49,956 nt of DNA from an uncultured Oscillospiraceae bacterium (GCA_958448395.1 CAUDDP010000008.1:1-49956), one strand, 5' to 3'; counted from the first letter of the stretch, positions 7,389 to 16,245 are shown. Program-made: numbers and translations. The notes: a model not told the origin generated them from the sequence alone.

Positions 7389-8635
7389 GATTGTTCCTCC
7401 GTCTGGTCATCTTTTTTATCCGATTCTGCCGCAGCCGTTTCCGCCTTGGTATTCTTTCCGGTACGCAGCCCCAGCAGAACCAGCACAGCACCAACGACCA
7501 ACACGACACCGCTGATCCCAAGCAGCAGATACTTACTATTGAAGCCCTTCTTTTTTTCCTCGGTAATCACCACATTGCTGTCGTCTTCTCCGCCGACCTG
7601 TTCTGTTGCAGACAGGTCTTCTTTCTCCCGACCGCCTCTTACAACATTGGCATCCTTTACAGTCACAAAAGAAAATGCATTCTGATAGCTGTACTCCTCA
7701 TCGCTGTCTGCTGCATAATTCTGTGCAGCAGAACCGGACTCTCCGTAAATCGTAAAGTTTTTCACCGTAGTTGTCATATCTGCTTCATAACCGAATGCAC
7801 TGTAGCCGATTTCCTCCACACTGGCTGGAATTGTAATTTCCTGCAAGCCGGTTCCAGCAAAGGCAGCCTGTCCAATTGCAGTTAATTCGGTCGGCAGTAC
7901 CACTTCTGTCATACCCGTACAGTTGGCAAAAGCAGCATTGCCAATATAGGTCAATTCTGATGGCAATGTCCACTCTGTCACATTTTCACAGTATGCAAAG
8001 GCATAGTCACAGATTTCCACCACACTATCTGGAATGGAAATACTGGAGAATGTATCATAGGCAAATACCCAGTCATCAATATACTGCAAACTGTCCGGCA
8101 GCTGAATCTCCTGCAAATTCGTGCATTTTCCAAATGCAGCATAATAAAGTTCCTTTACGCCATCTGGCACCACATAGCTGGTAGCAGGCAGTGCCGGCGG
8201 ATATGCCATCAGGCAATTATCCTTCTTCCGGAAGAGCACACCATCCTTGGCATAGTATGTTTCGCTGTCTTCTGCAACAGCAAATTCTTTCAGATTGTCA
8301 CAGTCAAAGAATGCACTTTCGCCGATTTCTGTAATAGAAGCCGGAATCGTAATCTTCTCCAGTGTATCACAATTATAGAATGTATCTGCGGAAATGCCAG
8401 CAATCATCGTACCATCCAATTCATCCGGCAGTACAATTTCAGTATCCTTACCTGTATAGCCAGTCAAGTACCCCTTCAGGGTTTCACTGTCCACCTCATA
8501 GGTATAATCGCCGCTCACGCCTTCTGCGGAAACAGGCAGAGTGGTGACAACAGAACCAGCCGACAGCCCAGCAAGCAGCAGGGAAATCGAAAAAACAGAA
8601 AATAAGCGATGTTTCATAGTTTTATTATCGTCCAA
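7385..8635 (-). CDS. Membrane-anchored BspA-like leucine-rich-repeat protein (first of three)
   Basis: The reading frame is open from a TTG at 8644, but that codon touches AGGAGG. The TTG at 8635 sits 9 bases after it and is the likely start, giving 416 residues. The protein has a signal peptide (near LPVSAEG), an N-terminal strand segment, fewer LRR_5 repeats than its two paralogues (about residues 50-290), a membrane segment (YLLLGISGVVLVVGAVLVLL) and an acidic cytosolic tail. It is the promoter-proximal gene of the three-gene operon. I could not identify a convincing promoter in the 214 bases between it and glmS. Confidence 0.85.
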   Translation of the reverse strand: MDDNKTMKHRLFSVFSISLLLAGLSAGSVVTTLPVSAEGVSGDYTYEVDSETLKGYLTGYTGKDTEIVLPDELDGTMIAGISADTFYNCDTLEKITIPASITEIGESAFFDCDNLKEFAVAEDSETYYAKDGVLFRKKDNCLMAYPPALPATSYVVPDGVKELYYAAFGKCTNLQEIQLPDSLQYIDDWVFAYDTFSSISIPDSVVEICDYAFAYCENVTEWTLPSELTYIGNAAFANCTGMTEVVLPTELTAIGQAAFAGTGLQEITIPASVEEIGYSAFGYEADMTTTVKNFTIYGESGSAAQNYAADSDEEYSYQNAFSFVTVKDANVVRGGREKEDLSATEQVGGEDDSNVVITEEKKKGFNSKYLLLGISGVVLVVGAVLVLLGLRTGKNTKAETAAAESDKKDDQTEEQS

Positions 8636-8849
8636 ATGGGACAACCTCCTTGTTATTTCAAAGTACAGAACCGTCCGGCAAGTTTGCTCCGCTGCCTGTC
8701 AAACCAGCTTGCACGCTACTCACCCACTGTCATGTTTTCTCTTGGTATTTTCTTTCGCTGCACACAAAGACAGTTTCCGATGAACGCACCGGAAACACTG
8801 ATTCGGGAATCCTATTCCGAACGGTTCCGCAAATTTTACTTATCTCATT
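8636..8849. other. Intergenic region between glmS and the LRR operon
   Basis: Both flanking genes run leftward. A 7-bp stem (GTTTCCG at 8773-8779, CGGAAAC at 8790-8796) with a poor T-tail on the minus strand (GTCTTTG) is the only terminator-like element after glmS. A minus-strand TTGACA (8697-8702) has no matching -10 at normal spacing. The LRR promoter therefore remains unassigned. Confidence 0.4.
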
Positions 8850-10673
8850 CTACTCCACAGTAACCGACTTTGCCAAATTTCTCGGCTTATCGACATCGTT
8901 GCCACGCAAAACAGAGGTATAATATGCAATCAGCTGCAACGGTACGACTGCCAGCATCGGCATCAGCAGATCATCAAATTCCGGCACGCCGAATTTCCAA
9001 TCAGCCACATCTGGATCAGGCTGATAGCTTTCCCGGCAAACCAGTACGACCTTTGCCCCTCTTGCCTTGACTTCCTTGATATTGCTGATAGTCTTTTCAA
9101 ACAATGCCTTTTGTGTTGCAACGGCAATCACTGGCATCCCGTCTGAAATCAGCGAAATGGTACCATGCTTCAATTCACCAGCTGCATAAGATTCCGAATG
9201 AATGTAGGAAATTTCCTTCAGCTTCAGCGACCCCTCCATGCTCAAGGCATAGTCCAACCCTCTGCCGATATAAAGCAAGCTGTCGGCGGTAATCAAAGAG
9301 GAGGCAATAAACTGTGTCTGCTTCTTATTCTGTAAAATTTCTTCAATATAATCCGGTGTCTGCTGTAATTCGGCTACCAGCTTCCGACATTCTGTCTCCG
9401 CAATCGTACCGGCTGCCAATGCAAATTCAAATGCCAACAGATACATCACAGCAATCTGTACCATGTATGCCTTCGTGGATGCCACAGCAATTTCCGGGCC
9501 GGCATGGGTATAAATCAGCATATCTGCCTCTCTGGCAATGGAGCTGCCCTTTGCGTTGACAATGGCAAGTGTCTTTGCCCCTCTCTGCTTGGCAAGCCGC
9601 ATGGCTGCCAGACTGTCGGCGGTTTCTCCAGACTGGGAAATCACAATCACCAGATCCTTATCACCTAAAATCGGGTCACGATACCGAAACTCAGAAGCAA
9701 TATCCACCGTTACGGGAATTCTTGCCAACTTTTCAATAACATACTGTCCCACCACACCGGCATGCATGGCTGTACCGCAGGCAACCACAAAAATCCGCTG
9801 ATATTGTTTCAGTTTCTCTGGTGTAATATTGCATTCCTCCAGATTCGGCAGACCATCCCGAATCCGTGGAGCAATTGTAGTTTTAATCGCTGTCGGCTGT
9901 TCGTGAATTTCCTTCAGCATAAAATGGGCATACCCGCCCTTTTCCGCAGCATCCATATCCCAGTCTGCTGTTTTCCGTTCCTTCTGCACTTCTACACCGT
10001 AGGCATCATAAATCTTCACACCGTTTTTGTCCAATACTGCAATTTCTTCCTGCTCCAACAAATAGTAATCTCTGGTATACCGTAAAATCGCCGGCACATC
10101 GGAAGCAATAAAGCTTTCCTTTTCCCCGAGACCAACAATCAACGGACTTTCTTTTCTGGTTGCATAGACAACATTCGGATGGTCAGCAAAAATAACGCCC
10201 AGTGCATACGATCCCTCCAAGTCCCGGATAGTATGGGAAATGGTTTCAATCGGACTTCCATTATAATTGTAATCCAACAGCTTTGCAACCACTTCTGTAT
10301 CGGTATCACTGGTAAAGGTCACGCCCTTTGCGGACAAATAATCCTTCAGTTCTTTATAATTTTCAATAATCCCGTTGTGTACAATGGTCACTCTTCCGCC
10401 GCTGTGAGGATGAGAGTTCACATCAGATGGCTCCCCGTGGGTTGCCCAACGTGTATGTCCAATTCCAGCATGGCCTTCCGGTCTGCTTTCCTGTTCCATC
10501 TTCTGAATGAGATCTGCCAATCTGCCCTTTGATTTTGCCACTTCAATTTTGCCTGTTTCTGAAAAAACCGCAATACCAGCTGAGTCATAGCCACGGTATT
10601 CCAGCTTTGTCAGGCCGTTTATCAGTACATCGGTACAATTCCGATTGCCTACATAACCTACAATTCCGCACAT
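8850..10673 (-). CDS. glmS: Glutamine-fructose-6-phosphate aminotransferase
   Basis: GlmS makes glucosamine-6-phosphate from fructose-6-phosphate and glutamine, the first step to UDP-GlcNAc for peptidoglycan. The 607-residue length is normal. It has the N-terminal nucleophile Cys2 (MCGIVGYVG), the RGYDSAG motif of the glutaminase domain, two SIS domains (about residues 285-600; SQSGETADS) and the C-terminal KPRNLAKSVTVE. GGGAGG lies 10 bases before the ATG. A strong promoter at 10708-10736 leaves a leader of only about 28 bases, too short for the glmS ribozyme common in Firmicutes. Confidence 0.98.
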   Translation of the reverse strand: MCGIVGYVGNRNCTDVLINGLTKLEYRGYDSAGIAVFSETGKIEVAKSKGRLADLIQKMEQESRPEGHAGIGHTRWATHGEPSDVNSHPHSGGRVTIVHNGIIENYKELKDYLSAKGVTFTSDTDTEVVAKLLDYNYNGSPIETISHTIRDLEGSYALGVIFADHPNVVYATRKESPLIVGLGEKESFIASDVPAILRYTRDYYLLEQEEIAVLDKNGVKIYDAYGVEVQKERKTADWDMDAAEKGGYAHFMLKEIHEQPTAIKTTIAPRIRDGLPNLEECNITPEKLKQYQRIFVVACGTAMHAGVVGQYVIEKLARIPVTVDIASEFRYRDPILGDKDLVIVISQSGETADSLAAMRLAKQRGAKTLAIVNAKGSSIAREADMLIYTHAGPEIAVASTKAYMVQIAVMYLLAFEFALAAGTIAETECRKLVAELQQTPDYIEEILQNKKQTQFIASSLITADSLLYIGRGLDYALSMEGSLKLKEISYIHSESYAAGELKHGTISLISDGMPVIAVATQKALFEKTISNIKEVKARGAKVVLVCRESYQPDPDVADWKFGVPEFDDLLMPMLAVVPLQLIAYYTSVLRGNDVDKPRNLAKSVTVE

Positions 10674-10707
10674 CGTTCAAGTGCCTCCCTTTTGTTTGAT
10701 ATGATAC

Positions 10708-10736
10708 ATTATAACACGTTAACAGTAGAAATGCAA
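10708..10736 (-). promoter_or_regulatory. glmS promoter
   Basis: On the minus strand: TTGCAT (10731-10736), 17 bases, TATAAT (10708-10713), with an extended -10 TG one base upstream. The expected start site near 10701 is about 28 bases from the glmS ATG. Confidence 0.85.
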
Positions 10737-10816
10737 GAAAAAAGGGCTGGCTTTTCCTCTCATTTTCAAAAAGATACGGTATGGCATTGAAAAGGAAAAA
10801 CAAATTCTCACCGATG

Positions 10817-10848
10817 CAAAAAGAGACTGTGCTTCTATGCAACAGCCC
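10817..10848 (-). terminator. Terminator after the FeoA-domain gene
   Basis: On the minus strand, GGCTGTTGC and GCACAGTC (10824-10847) pair over 8 bp with one bulged T and a G-U pair, followed by TCTTTTT. It starts about 15 bases after the FeoA-domain stop codon. Confidence 0.75.
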
Positions 10849-10861
10849 CTTTCTGATCCGT

Positions 10862-11116
10862 TCAAGTATGAACGGTAATATTAACTAAAATGTATTGTGC
10901 ATCACTCTGCCGCAGTGCAATCCATGCCCCCCGTATCTGCAATAGCATCGGGCAATATTTGGGATTCCGCAGGCACCGGATTTTTGTTCCGGCAACCAGT
11001 CCCAAATCCTGTAACCGCTGCCGCATTGCCGGCGGTACATGCAGAGAATACACCGTGCAGTCCGTTCCTGCCCGCAGCCGGTGCAGCGGAATCGGAAGCG
11101 GCCATACTTCTTCCAT
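10862..11116 (-). CDS. FeoA-domain protein
   Basis: A protein of about 84 residues with the SH3-like FeoA fold (RLRAGTDCTVYSL...RQRLQDLGLVAGTKIRCL...GAWIALRQSDAQYILV). FeoA is a small cytosolic partner of the ferrous iron transporter FeoB. No feoB is in the window, so this copy may work at a distance or have another role. I prefer the ATG at 11116, which has AAAGGG 9 bases upstream, over the in-frame TTG at 11125. A terminator follows closely, so it is probably a single-gene unit. Confidence 0.82.
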   Translation of the reverse strand: MEEVWPLPIPLHRLRAGTDCTVYSLHVPPAMRQRLQDLGLVAGTKIRCLRNPKYCPMLLQIRGAWIALRQSDAQYILVNITVHT

Positions 11117-11347
11117 ATCCACCAACCCTTTCTGCCCTTATTCTATGCAGAAGGCGGCAAATATGTTTCTCTTTTTCCAAGAGCACACCTACAGCACAAG
11201 GAAATCCATTTCTGTATTTTCCCTCATGGATACCGGTTCAACCGCCGTAAGGGGGAACAGCTTGATCGCAGTCACCATTGGGCAGGGCAATCAACTCCAC
11301 AACTTGGAAATTACTTTCCATGCCAACGCATTTTCCAATTGCACCAG
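11117..11347. other. Intergenic region with decayed repeat fragment
   Basis: These 231 bases between the MFS exporter and the FeoA gene contain a 36-base stretch (11249-11284) similar to the right end of the dispersed repeat at 16.3 and 48.1 kb. No clear terminator for the MFS gene and no clear promoter for the FeoA gene is visible. Confidence 0.5.
11249..11284. repeat. Decayed fragment of the dispersed element (right module)
   Basis: The sequence beginning AAGGGGGAACAGCTTG matches the AAGGGGGACAGCTTGACCGC segment of the copies at 16530 and 48100 with roughly 30 of 36 positions conserved. No terminal inverted repeats remain around it. Confidence 0.5.
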
Positions 11348-12652
11348 TCATTTTCCTATTTTGTCTTCCAGCTTCCACAGGGATTTGTTCCGCCGAAAGT
11401 ACAGACAGATGCCAACCCCCAAAAAAGCAATCACAAAGAAGAAGAAAGCGGCACCACTGCCCCTTCCTGCTCCAAATAAAACAGTCAGCATTCGGCTGTT
11501 CTGTGCTGCCATAATTGGTTCACAAATATGATCCACCGCAAACCCACCGAGCAAATAACCGACAGGAATCGTAAAAAACTGGAATGCATTCCGAACCGCA
11601 TAAATTCTGCCCTGCATGGCCTCCGGAATGTGCAGCCGCAGAATGGCTTCCATATTGGTATTCATCCACGGGATGGCAATCCAACCCAAAAATCCCGCCA
11701 CGCTCCAAACCCAGACATTTCTGCCAAGGGCAAGCAATATGTTTTCTGTACTCATGGAAAACAGCAGACAGTTGCAAATCACTCGAACCCGACTTTTCGG
11801 CTCCTTGCAAAAGGAAGCAAACAGGCTGCCTGCCAGTGTTGCCAATCCAATTACCATATTGACAACCCCCATAACGGTCTGACTGCCACCAGTTCGAGAA
11901 AGCATCATGGCAGGAAAGGCGGCATTGTACATAGATGCCACTAAATTGATGGCAGCGAGAAAGCAGATGAGAACAAAAATACCACGCTGCTGCTTTAACC
12001 AAACGACACCACTTTTCACAGAAACAAGAAACCGTTCTGCCGTTCCCTGCTTCGCCTGTTCTCGCTCCGGAATGGGAACCCAGAACAGCAGTGTTAAAAA
12101 TGCAATGACAAATGTCCCAAGATCCAGACAAAACACCATTCTAAGCCCGAAAACACCCAAAACGGCTGTTGTAATGATAGGGGTGAGAATCGTATTGACA
12201 GCATTGGACAAGTACCGCAAACCGCCTACCTTCTGATAAAATTGCTTTGGCAAAATTCTTGTCACTGCTACCTCAGAAGCTGGCTGCTGTACCGTATTCA
12301 TGAAACCACTTACGGCATTCACCGCATAGATATGCCAAATGGCAAGCTGCCCGGTTTCCAGTAACAGCCATATCACGCCCGTTGTTGCTGCTGCCACACT
12401 GTCGCAAACAAGCATCGTTACTTTTTTATTCCATCGATCCGACAGTGCACCGGCAAACAAACTGCATACCACATAGGGGGCATAGGAACACACCATCAAC
12501 ATAGCGGTCATCAAAGCAGAACCATTCTGCTGATAAGACCAAATAACCAATGCATAGGCAGTCATGGCACTGCCGAGTGCAGAAAAAGACTGGCTGAGCC
12601 AAAACGTCAAAAATACACGCATTTTATAAATTGTATGACATATTTTTTTCAT
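11348..12652 (-). CDS. MFS exporter (MFS_3, Mef-like drug efflux type)
   Basis: A 434-residue integral membrane protein with about 12 hydrophobic segments. The SDRWNKK motif between TM2 and TM3 (about residue 71) and the GRIYAVRNAFQFFTIPVGYLLGG region are typical of the family of macrolide exporters Mef and of EntS-like exporters. The substrate is not predictable; extrusion of an antibiotic or other small molecule is likely from the family. AGGAG is 9 bases before the ATG but lies in a foldable leader that also encodes a 12-residue peptide (12761-12799), suggesting inducible translation. The C-terminus ends in RRNKSLWKLEDKIGK. Confidence 0.85.
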   Translation of the reverse strand: MKKICHTIYKMRVFLTFWLSQSFSALGSAMTAYALVIWSYQQNGSALMTAMLMVCSYAPYVVCSLFAGALSDRWNKKVTMLVCDSVAAATTGVIWLLLETGQLAIWHIYAVNAVSGFMNTVQQPASEVAVTRILPKQFYQKVGGLRYLSNAVNTILTPIITTAVLGVFGLRMVFCLDLGTFVIAFLTLLFWVPIPEREQAKQGTAERFLVSVKSGVVWLKQQRGIFVLICFLAAINLVASMYNAAFPAMMLSRTGGSQTVMGVVNMVIGLATLAGSLFASFCKEPKSRVRVICNCLLFSMSTENILLALGRNVWVWSVAGFLGWIAIPWMNTNMEAILRLHIPEAMQGRIYAVRNAFQFFTIPVGYLLGGFAVDHICEPIMAAQNSRMLTVLFGAGRGSGAAFFFFVIAFLGVGICLYFRRNKSLWKLEDKIGK

Positions 12653-12655
12653 AGA

Positions 12656-12778
12656 ACTCTGCTCCTAACAAATAAAAATAAATTCTTTGTTTGTATGCAG
12701 AGTCATTTGGAACAGAATAAAAGAGATCGTATTCATTCTGCTCTGTACAAGTCTGTTCCATCAAACCCTGCACAGAGC
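12656..12778 (-). promoter_or_regulatory. Candidate attenuator leader of the MFS exporter
   Basis: Three inverted repeats overlap on the minus strand. Stem 1 pairs GCTCTGT(GC) inside the small ORF (12772-12778) with ACAGAGC (12740-12746). Stem 2 pairs TGGAACAGA right after the small ORF's stop (12752-12760) with TCTGTTCCA (12708-12716). Stem 3 pairs ACTCTGC (12697-12703) with GCAGAGT (12656-12662), just downstream of the exporter's AGGAG. The 3' arm of stem 1 lies inside the loop of stem 2, so both can form together only as a pseudoknot. Read by eye; no folding energy was computed. Confidence 0.55.
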
Positions 12779-12799
12779 TGTTTCAATACAAATAACCAT
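12761..12799 (-). CDS. Putative 12-residue leader peptide of the MFS exporter
   Basis: GGAGG (12807-12811) is 7 bases before an ATG that opens the ORF MVICIETALCRV followed by TGA. This ribosome binding site is as good as that of any gene here. The ORF ends 108 bases before the exporter's start codon, and its last codons form one arm of a hairpin. Leader peptides of this kind regulate mef and erm genes by drug-induced ribosome stalling. The peptide lacks the Arg/Lys-x-Arg/Lys motif known for macrolide stalling, so any inducer is unknown. Confidence 0.5.
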   Translation of the reverse strand: MVICIETALCRV

Positions 12800-12876
12800 A
12801 GAAATTCCTCCGTTTATCAGAAGACCTGTGGACAGACAGCTACACACAGGCTCTCACATAGAATCAACCTATCTCC

Positions 12877-15800
12877 TTACCACGGACGGTTACCGCTGCC
12901 TCCACTGCTGGAGGAGGAAACTGTACTGCCGCCAGAGCGTGTACCGCCAGTACCATACCCATCTTCATTCAGCGTGCCGCTGTAAGTACCGCCGCTGTAG
13001 AGGGAAACACCACTGACATCACTGCCATAATAGAACAGCATTGCATTATTCATATTCATAGAAGAGGGAATCGTAATGATACTGGAAACATTGCCGCTGC
13101 TGTCTGCTGCCGCAAAGGTTGCCCCTGCTGTCGCAGAAACGGTGCCAGAGAGATAAGAAGCATTCGGTGATTCAAACATATCACCAGAACCGCAGCCCCA
13201 AACGGTACCACCAGTGATGGAGAAGGTGTAGCTGCCGTCTCCCTTATCAAAAATACCATTGCCGCCGCTGGTCGGACCATAGACCTGCACGGTACCGCCA
13301 GAAATCGTCAGATTACCATTGGAATCTAGTCCATCTCCTTCTGCCTGAACGACCAGATAGCCACCGGAGATCGTCAGTGTACCCGTGGAGGAGCTCATAC
13401 CGCCTCCCCAACTGCCTTGTCCCCAGCCGCCAGTACTGCCACTGCCGGAACCGTCATTGCCGCCTGCTGCATTCAAGCCATCATCCGAAGCATTCACATG
13501 AATATTGCCGCCATTGATTTGTAAATCCGTTGCTTCCAATCCCTCATAGGAATTGGTAATGTTGACTGTACCATCCTGAATATCCAGTTTCGTATCTGCA
13601 TGCATACCATCATCCCCGCTGGCTGCTGTGACACTGCCGCCTGTCATAGTAATATTGGTAGCATGTACACTGTCATCTGTGGAATCAATGGTAATCGTAC
13701 CACCTGCAAGGGTAATCGTACCCGCAATGGTATTGTTGTTGTCATCGGTACAGCCTGCCTTCAAACCCTTTGCACTGATATCGGTAGTGGTAGTAGACCC
13801 ACTGCTGCTGCCCGGCTGCCAACCGCCCCAGTTTCCGCTGCTGCTCTGTGAAACCGGACAGGTGGTCTTCACATTGATGTCACCACCATTGACCGTCAAT
13901 GCCTGCGTCGCATGGAATCCATCTGCATAGGCAGTCACCTCCACTGTACCGCCATTGATGGTAATGCAACCCTTGCCACTGGTGGTATCCGTATCCTTGG
14001 TCTTAAAGGCATCCCCTGCCGTAGAAGTTGCCGCAACCTTCAAGTTATTGTAATCTGTTGCCGTGTCGTTGCCAATGGTAATACTGTCATTGCCCCGAAT
14101 GGCATCATCTTTTGCTGTAACTGCAATGGTACCATTGTACAACTTCAAATCATTTTTGCTGACCAGACCGTCTTCTGTGTTGCCGTTGATGGTCAGACTA
14201 CCAGAACCTTTGAGTTTCAAATCATCTCTGGAGAACACCGCACCGTTGACGGTATTGGTCACACCATCGCTGTCCACATAAGTATCTGTGTGACTGGTAC
14301 CATCCGAAATGGTATTCACAGTGCCGCTGACACTGTTCAAAACGACTTCATCTCCAATGGATTCCACATAAATCGGTGCAGCAGTGCTGTTGCTCAAAGT
14401 CGTGTTGGTCAGTTTCAGTTCTACTAAACCATCCGGATACGTTGTCTTATCCACATTCACTTCCATTCTTGCTGTATCGCTCTCCCCTGTTACCGCAGCT
14501 GTTAGCGGCTTGTTAATGGTTACGGTGCTGCCGCTTACGGTGACACCTTCCACACTGTTTGTGACATCACTGCCGGATGCACTCAGCAGTTGTACGCCAT
14601 TGCTGGAAAAGGCAATAGTTGCAAGATCAGAATCTGTCGGCGTGGTAGTCGTTGTACCATCTGGTTCGACATTATAAAACTCCGTTGCATTGCCGTTCAT
14701 TTCAAAATTAGTGGCAGACGTTGTGCTGCCGGGAGCAACTGCATATTTATATACAACTCCATTTACCGCAACTGTATAAACACCGTTAGCAACAATACCA
14801 CTGCCGCTCAGAAGGGCATAGTTACACTTTTTATTTGTTGTCATCTCATAAACGTTGGTCCCGTTCTGCTGTACTGTAATCGGCTGATCCTTGGACTGCT
14901 GTGCAGCGAAATCCAGCATCATAATGCCTTGTGTACTGCCATTCAAATCAACCGTTGCCAAACTGTTGGTACTGTCAGTAATCGAATAATCCGTTGCCGT
15001 TGCCAGTACATCACCACCTGTAATGTTCAACGCACCCAGATCATCTAAGCGGAAGCCTCTATCACCGCCTGCAATCACGGTACCACCGGAGATGTTAATG
15101 GCAGTGGAAGCCTGTACAGCATCATTTCCTGCCTTAACCGTAACGCTGCCGGAAACAACATCCACTTCCTCCTTTGTTGACTTCAAGCCGTCTGCAGAAG
15201 CGTCTACTTCTACAGTTGCACCCTCTACCGTCAAGGTATTCTTGGTTTTGATGGCATCTGCATCCGAAAGGGCATCTACATCGGTATTCACCCGGATGGT
15301 ACCACCGTTCAGATTCATATTTTTGGTAGAATACAGACCGATATTCATAGAGGAGGTAATGTCCAGCACACCGGTGCTGTTCTTGGTGACAGTCAGTTTT
15401 CCATCTGCATAGATGACACCGCTCGTGACTGCATTGGCAGCAGCTGCGGTATCGGTAAAGGTATTGGTACCGCTAACCGTAAGCTTTGTCTTTACCGCCG
15501 ACTGCGTATAGATACACGGTTCACCTGTAGAAGAAGTCATGGTAACATTGTTCAGGAAGAGTTCTACATCACCGGCATCTGCTGTGGTATCTGGTACGTT
15601 AACCAGAATTTGCCCGTCTGCGATACTGCCATCCACCTTGTAATTACCGGAAGCCGTGATGGTAACCGTCTTACCACTGATACTGGTGACACCCTTTTCG
15701 TCTCCCTCTACTGTAATACCGCTGTCACTAAGATGAATGAGAACAACATCTGTTTGCGGATTTACTTTATCCAGCACAGCACGTTTGATGAAAATCAAAT

Positions 15801-16056
15801 CCATCACATTGCATATGCCATCTGCATTATAATCCGCATTCGCACCAGCTTCTGCGGAAAGGGTTCGTTTGTTGAGCAGGTATTGCTGTGTCGCAACGAC
15901 ATCATTGAGGTTTACGCTGCCGTCCAGTGTGACATCGCCAACCAGTGTTGCGTTCGCTGCCGAAGCCGGCAGTACTGGCAGTGTGCTTGCCAGTACTGTT
16001 GCACAGAACAGACTGGCAATCGAGGCACGGTAAATTCGTTTGCATGTTTGTTTCAT
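12877..16056 (-). CDS. Secreted dockerin protein with two beta-helix (DUF4353) regions
   Basis: The start is set at ATG 16056, which has AGGAG 9 bases upstream and opens a clear signal peptide (cleavage near LPASAA); upstream in-frame ATGs lack this. The protein has about 1059 residues. Residues about 39-97 are a type I dockerin with two calcium loops (DVTLDGSVNLND and DYNADGICNVMD), placed at the N-terminus. Two regions (about 105-470 and 530-1059) resemble DUF4353, the right-handed beta-helix family of Clostridium thermocellum Cthe_2159, reported to bind cellulose and pectin-like acidic sugars. Repeats such as GGTITIDSTDDSVHAT and GSVTAASGDDGMHAD are rich in Asp, Thr and Gly. It is likely a cellulosome-attached glycan-binding protein; enzymatic activity is uncertain. 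Confidence 0.85.
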   Translation of the reverse strand: MKQTCKRIYRASIASLFCATVLASTLPVLPASAANATLVGDVTLDGSVNLNDVVATQQYLLNKRTLSAEAGANADYNADGICNVMDLIFIKRAVLDKVNPQTDVVLIHLSDSGITVEGDEKGVTSISGKTVTITASGNYKVDGSIADGQILVNVPDTTADAGDVELFLNNVTMTSSTGEPCIYTQSAVKTKLTVSGTNTFTDTAAAANAVTSGVIYADGKLTVTKNSTGVLDITSSMNIGLYSTKNMNLNGGTIRVNTDVDALSDADAIKTKNTLTVEGATVEVDASADGLKSTKEEVDVVSGSVTVKAGNDAVQASTAINISGGTVIAGGDRGFRLDDLGALNITGGDVLATATDYSITDSTNSLATVDLNGSTQGIMMLDFAAQQSKDQPITVQQNGTNVYEMTTNKKCNYALLSGSGIVANGVYTVAVNGVVYKYAVAPGSTTSATNFEMNGNATEFYNVEPDGTTTTTPTDSDLATIAFSSNGVQLLSASGSDVTNSVEGVTVSGSTVTINKPLTAAVTGESDTARMEVNVDKTTYPDGLVELKLTNTTLSNSTAAPIYVESIGDEVVLNSVSGTVNTISDGTSHTDTYVDSDGVTNTVNGAVFSRDDLKLKGSGSLTINGNTEDGLVSKNDLKLYNGTIAVTAKDDAIRGNDSITIGNDTATDYNNLKVAATSTAGDAFKTKDTDTTSGKGCITINGGTVEVTAYADGFHATQALTVNGGDINVKTTCPVSQSSSGNWGGWQPGSSSGSTTTTDISAKGLKAGCTDDNNNTIAGTITLAGGTITIDSTDDSVHATNITMTGGSVTAASGDDGMHADTKLDIQDGTVNITNSYEGLEATDLQINGGNIHVNASDDGLNAAGGNDGSGSGSTGGWGQGSWGGGMSSSTGTLTISGGYLVVQAEGDGLDSNGNLTISGGTVQVYGPTSGGNGIFDKGDGSYTFSITGGTVWGCGSGDMFESPNASYLSGTVSATAGATFAAADSSGNVSSIITIPSSMNMNNAMLFYYGSDVSGVSLYSGGTYSGTLNEDGYGTGGTRSGGSTVSSSSSGGSGNRPW

Positions 16057-16245
16057 ATGAAATCGCTCCTTTTTTTCAATAACACGATAAGCATTTCTAT
16101 TTTTCTGATTCTCATTGTAACGATTCTTTCTGAAAGCAAACTTAAAAAGTTGCGGTCTCTTTAAAGAAATGTGAAACATGCACAAATATCACACATCTAA
16201 TTTTTACAGATTATACAAATTTGAAATGTGCTTTATCCTTATCCT

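Noticed and set aside
10674..10861. glmS ribozyme
   Set aside because: The promoter is only about 28 bases from the start codon, and I see no ribozyme core in the interval.
12839..12867. TTGATT as the -35 of a promoter for the MFS exporter leader
   Set aside because: The hexamer at 17-base spacing is TGTAGC/GTAGCT, too far from a -10 consensus, so the exporter's promoter is left unassigned.
13600..15412. Several plus-strand ORFs opposite the beta-helix dockerin gene
   Set aside because: They are antisense shadows of a repetitive Thr/Asp/Gly-rich gene, without ribosome binding sites.
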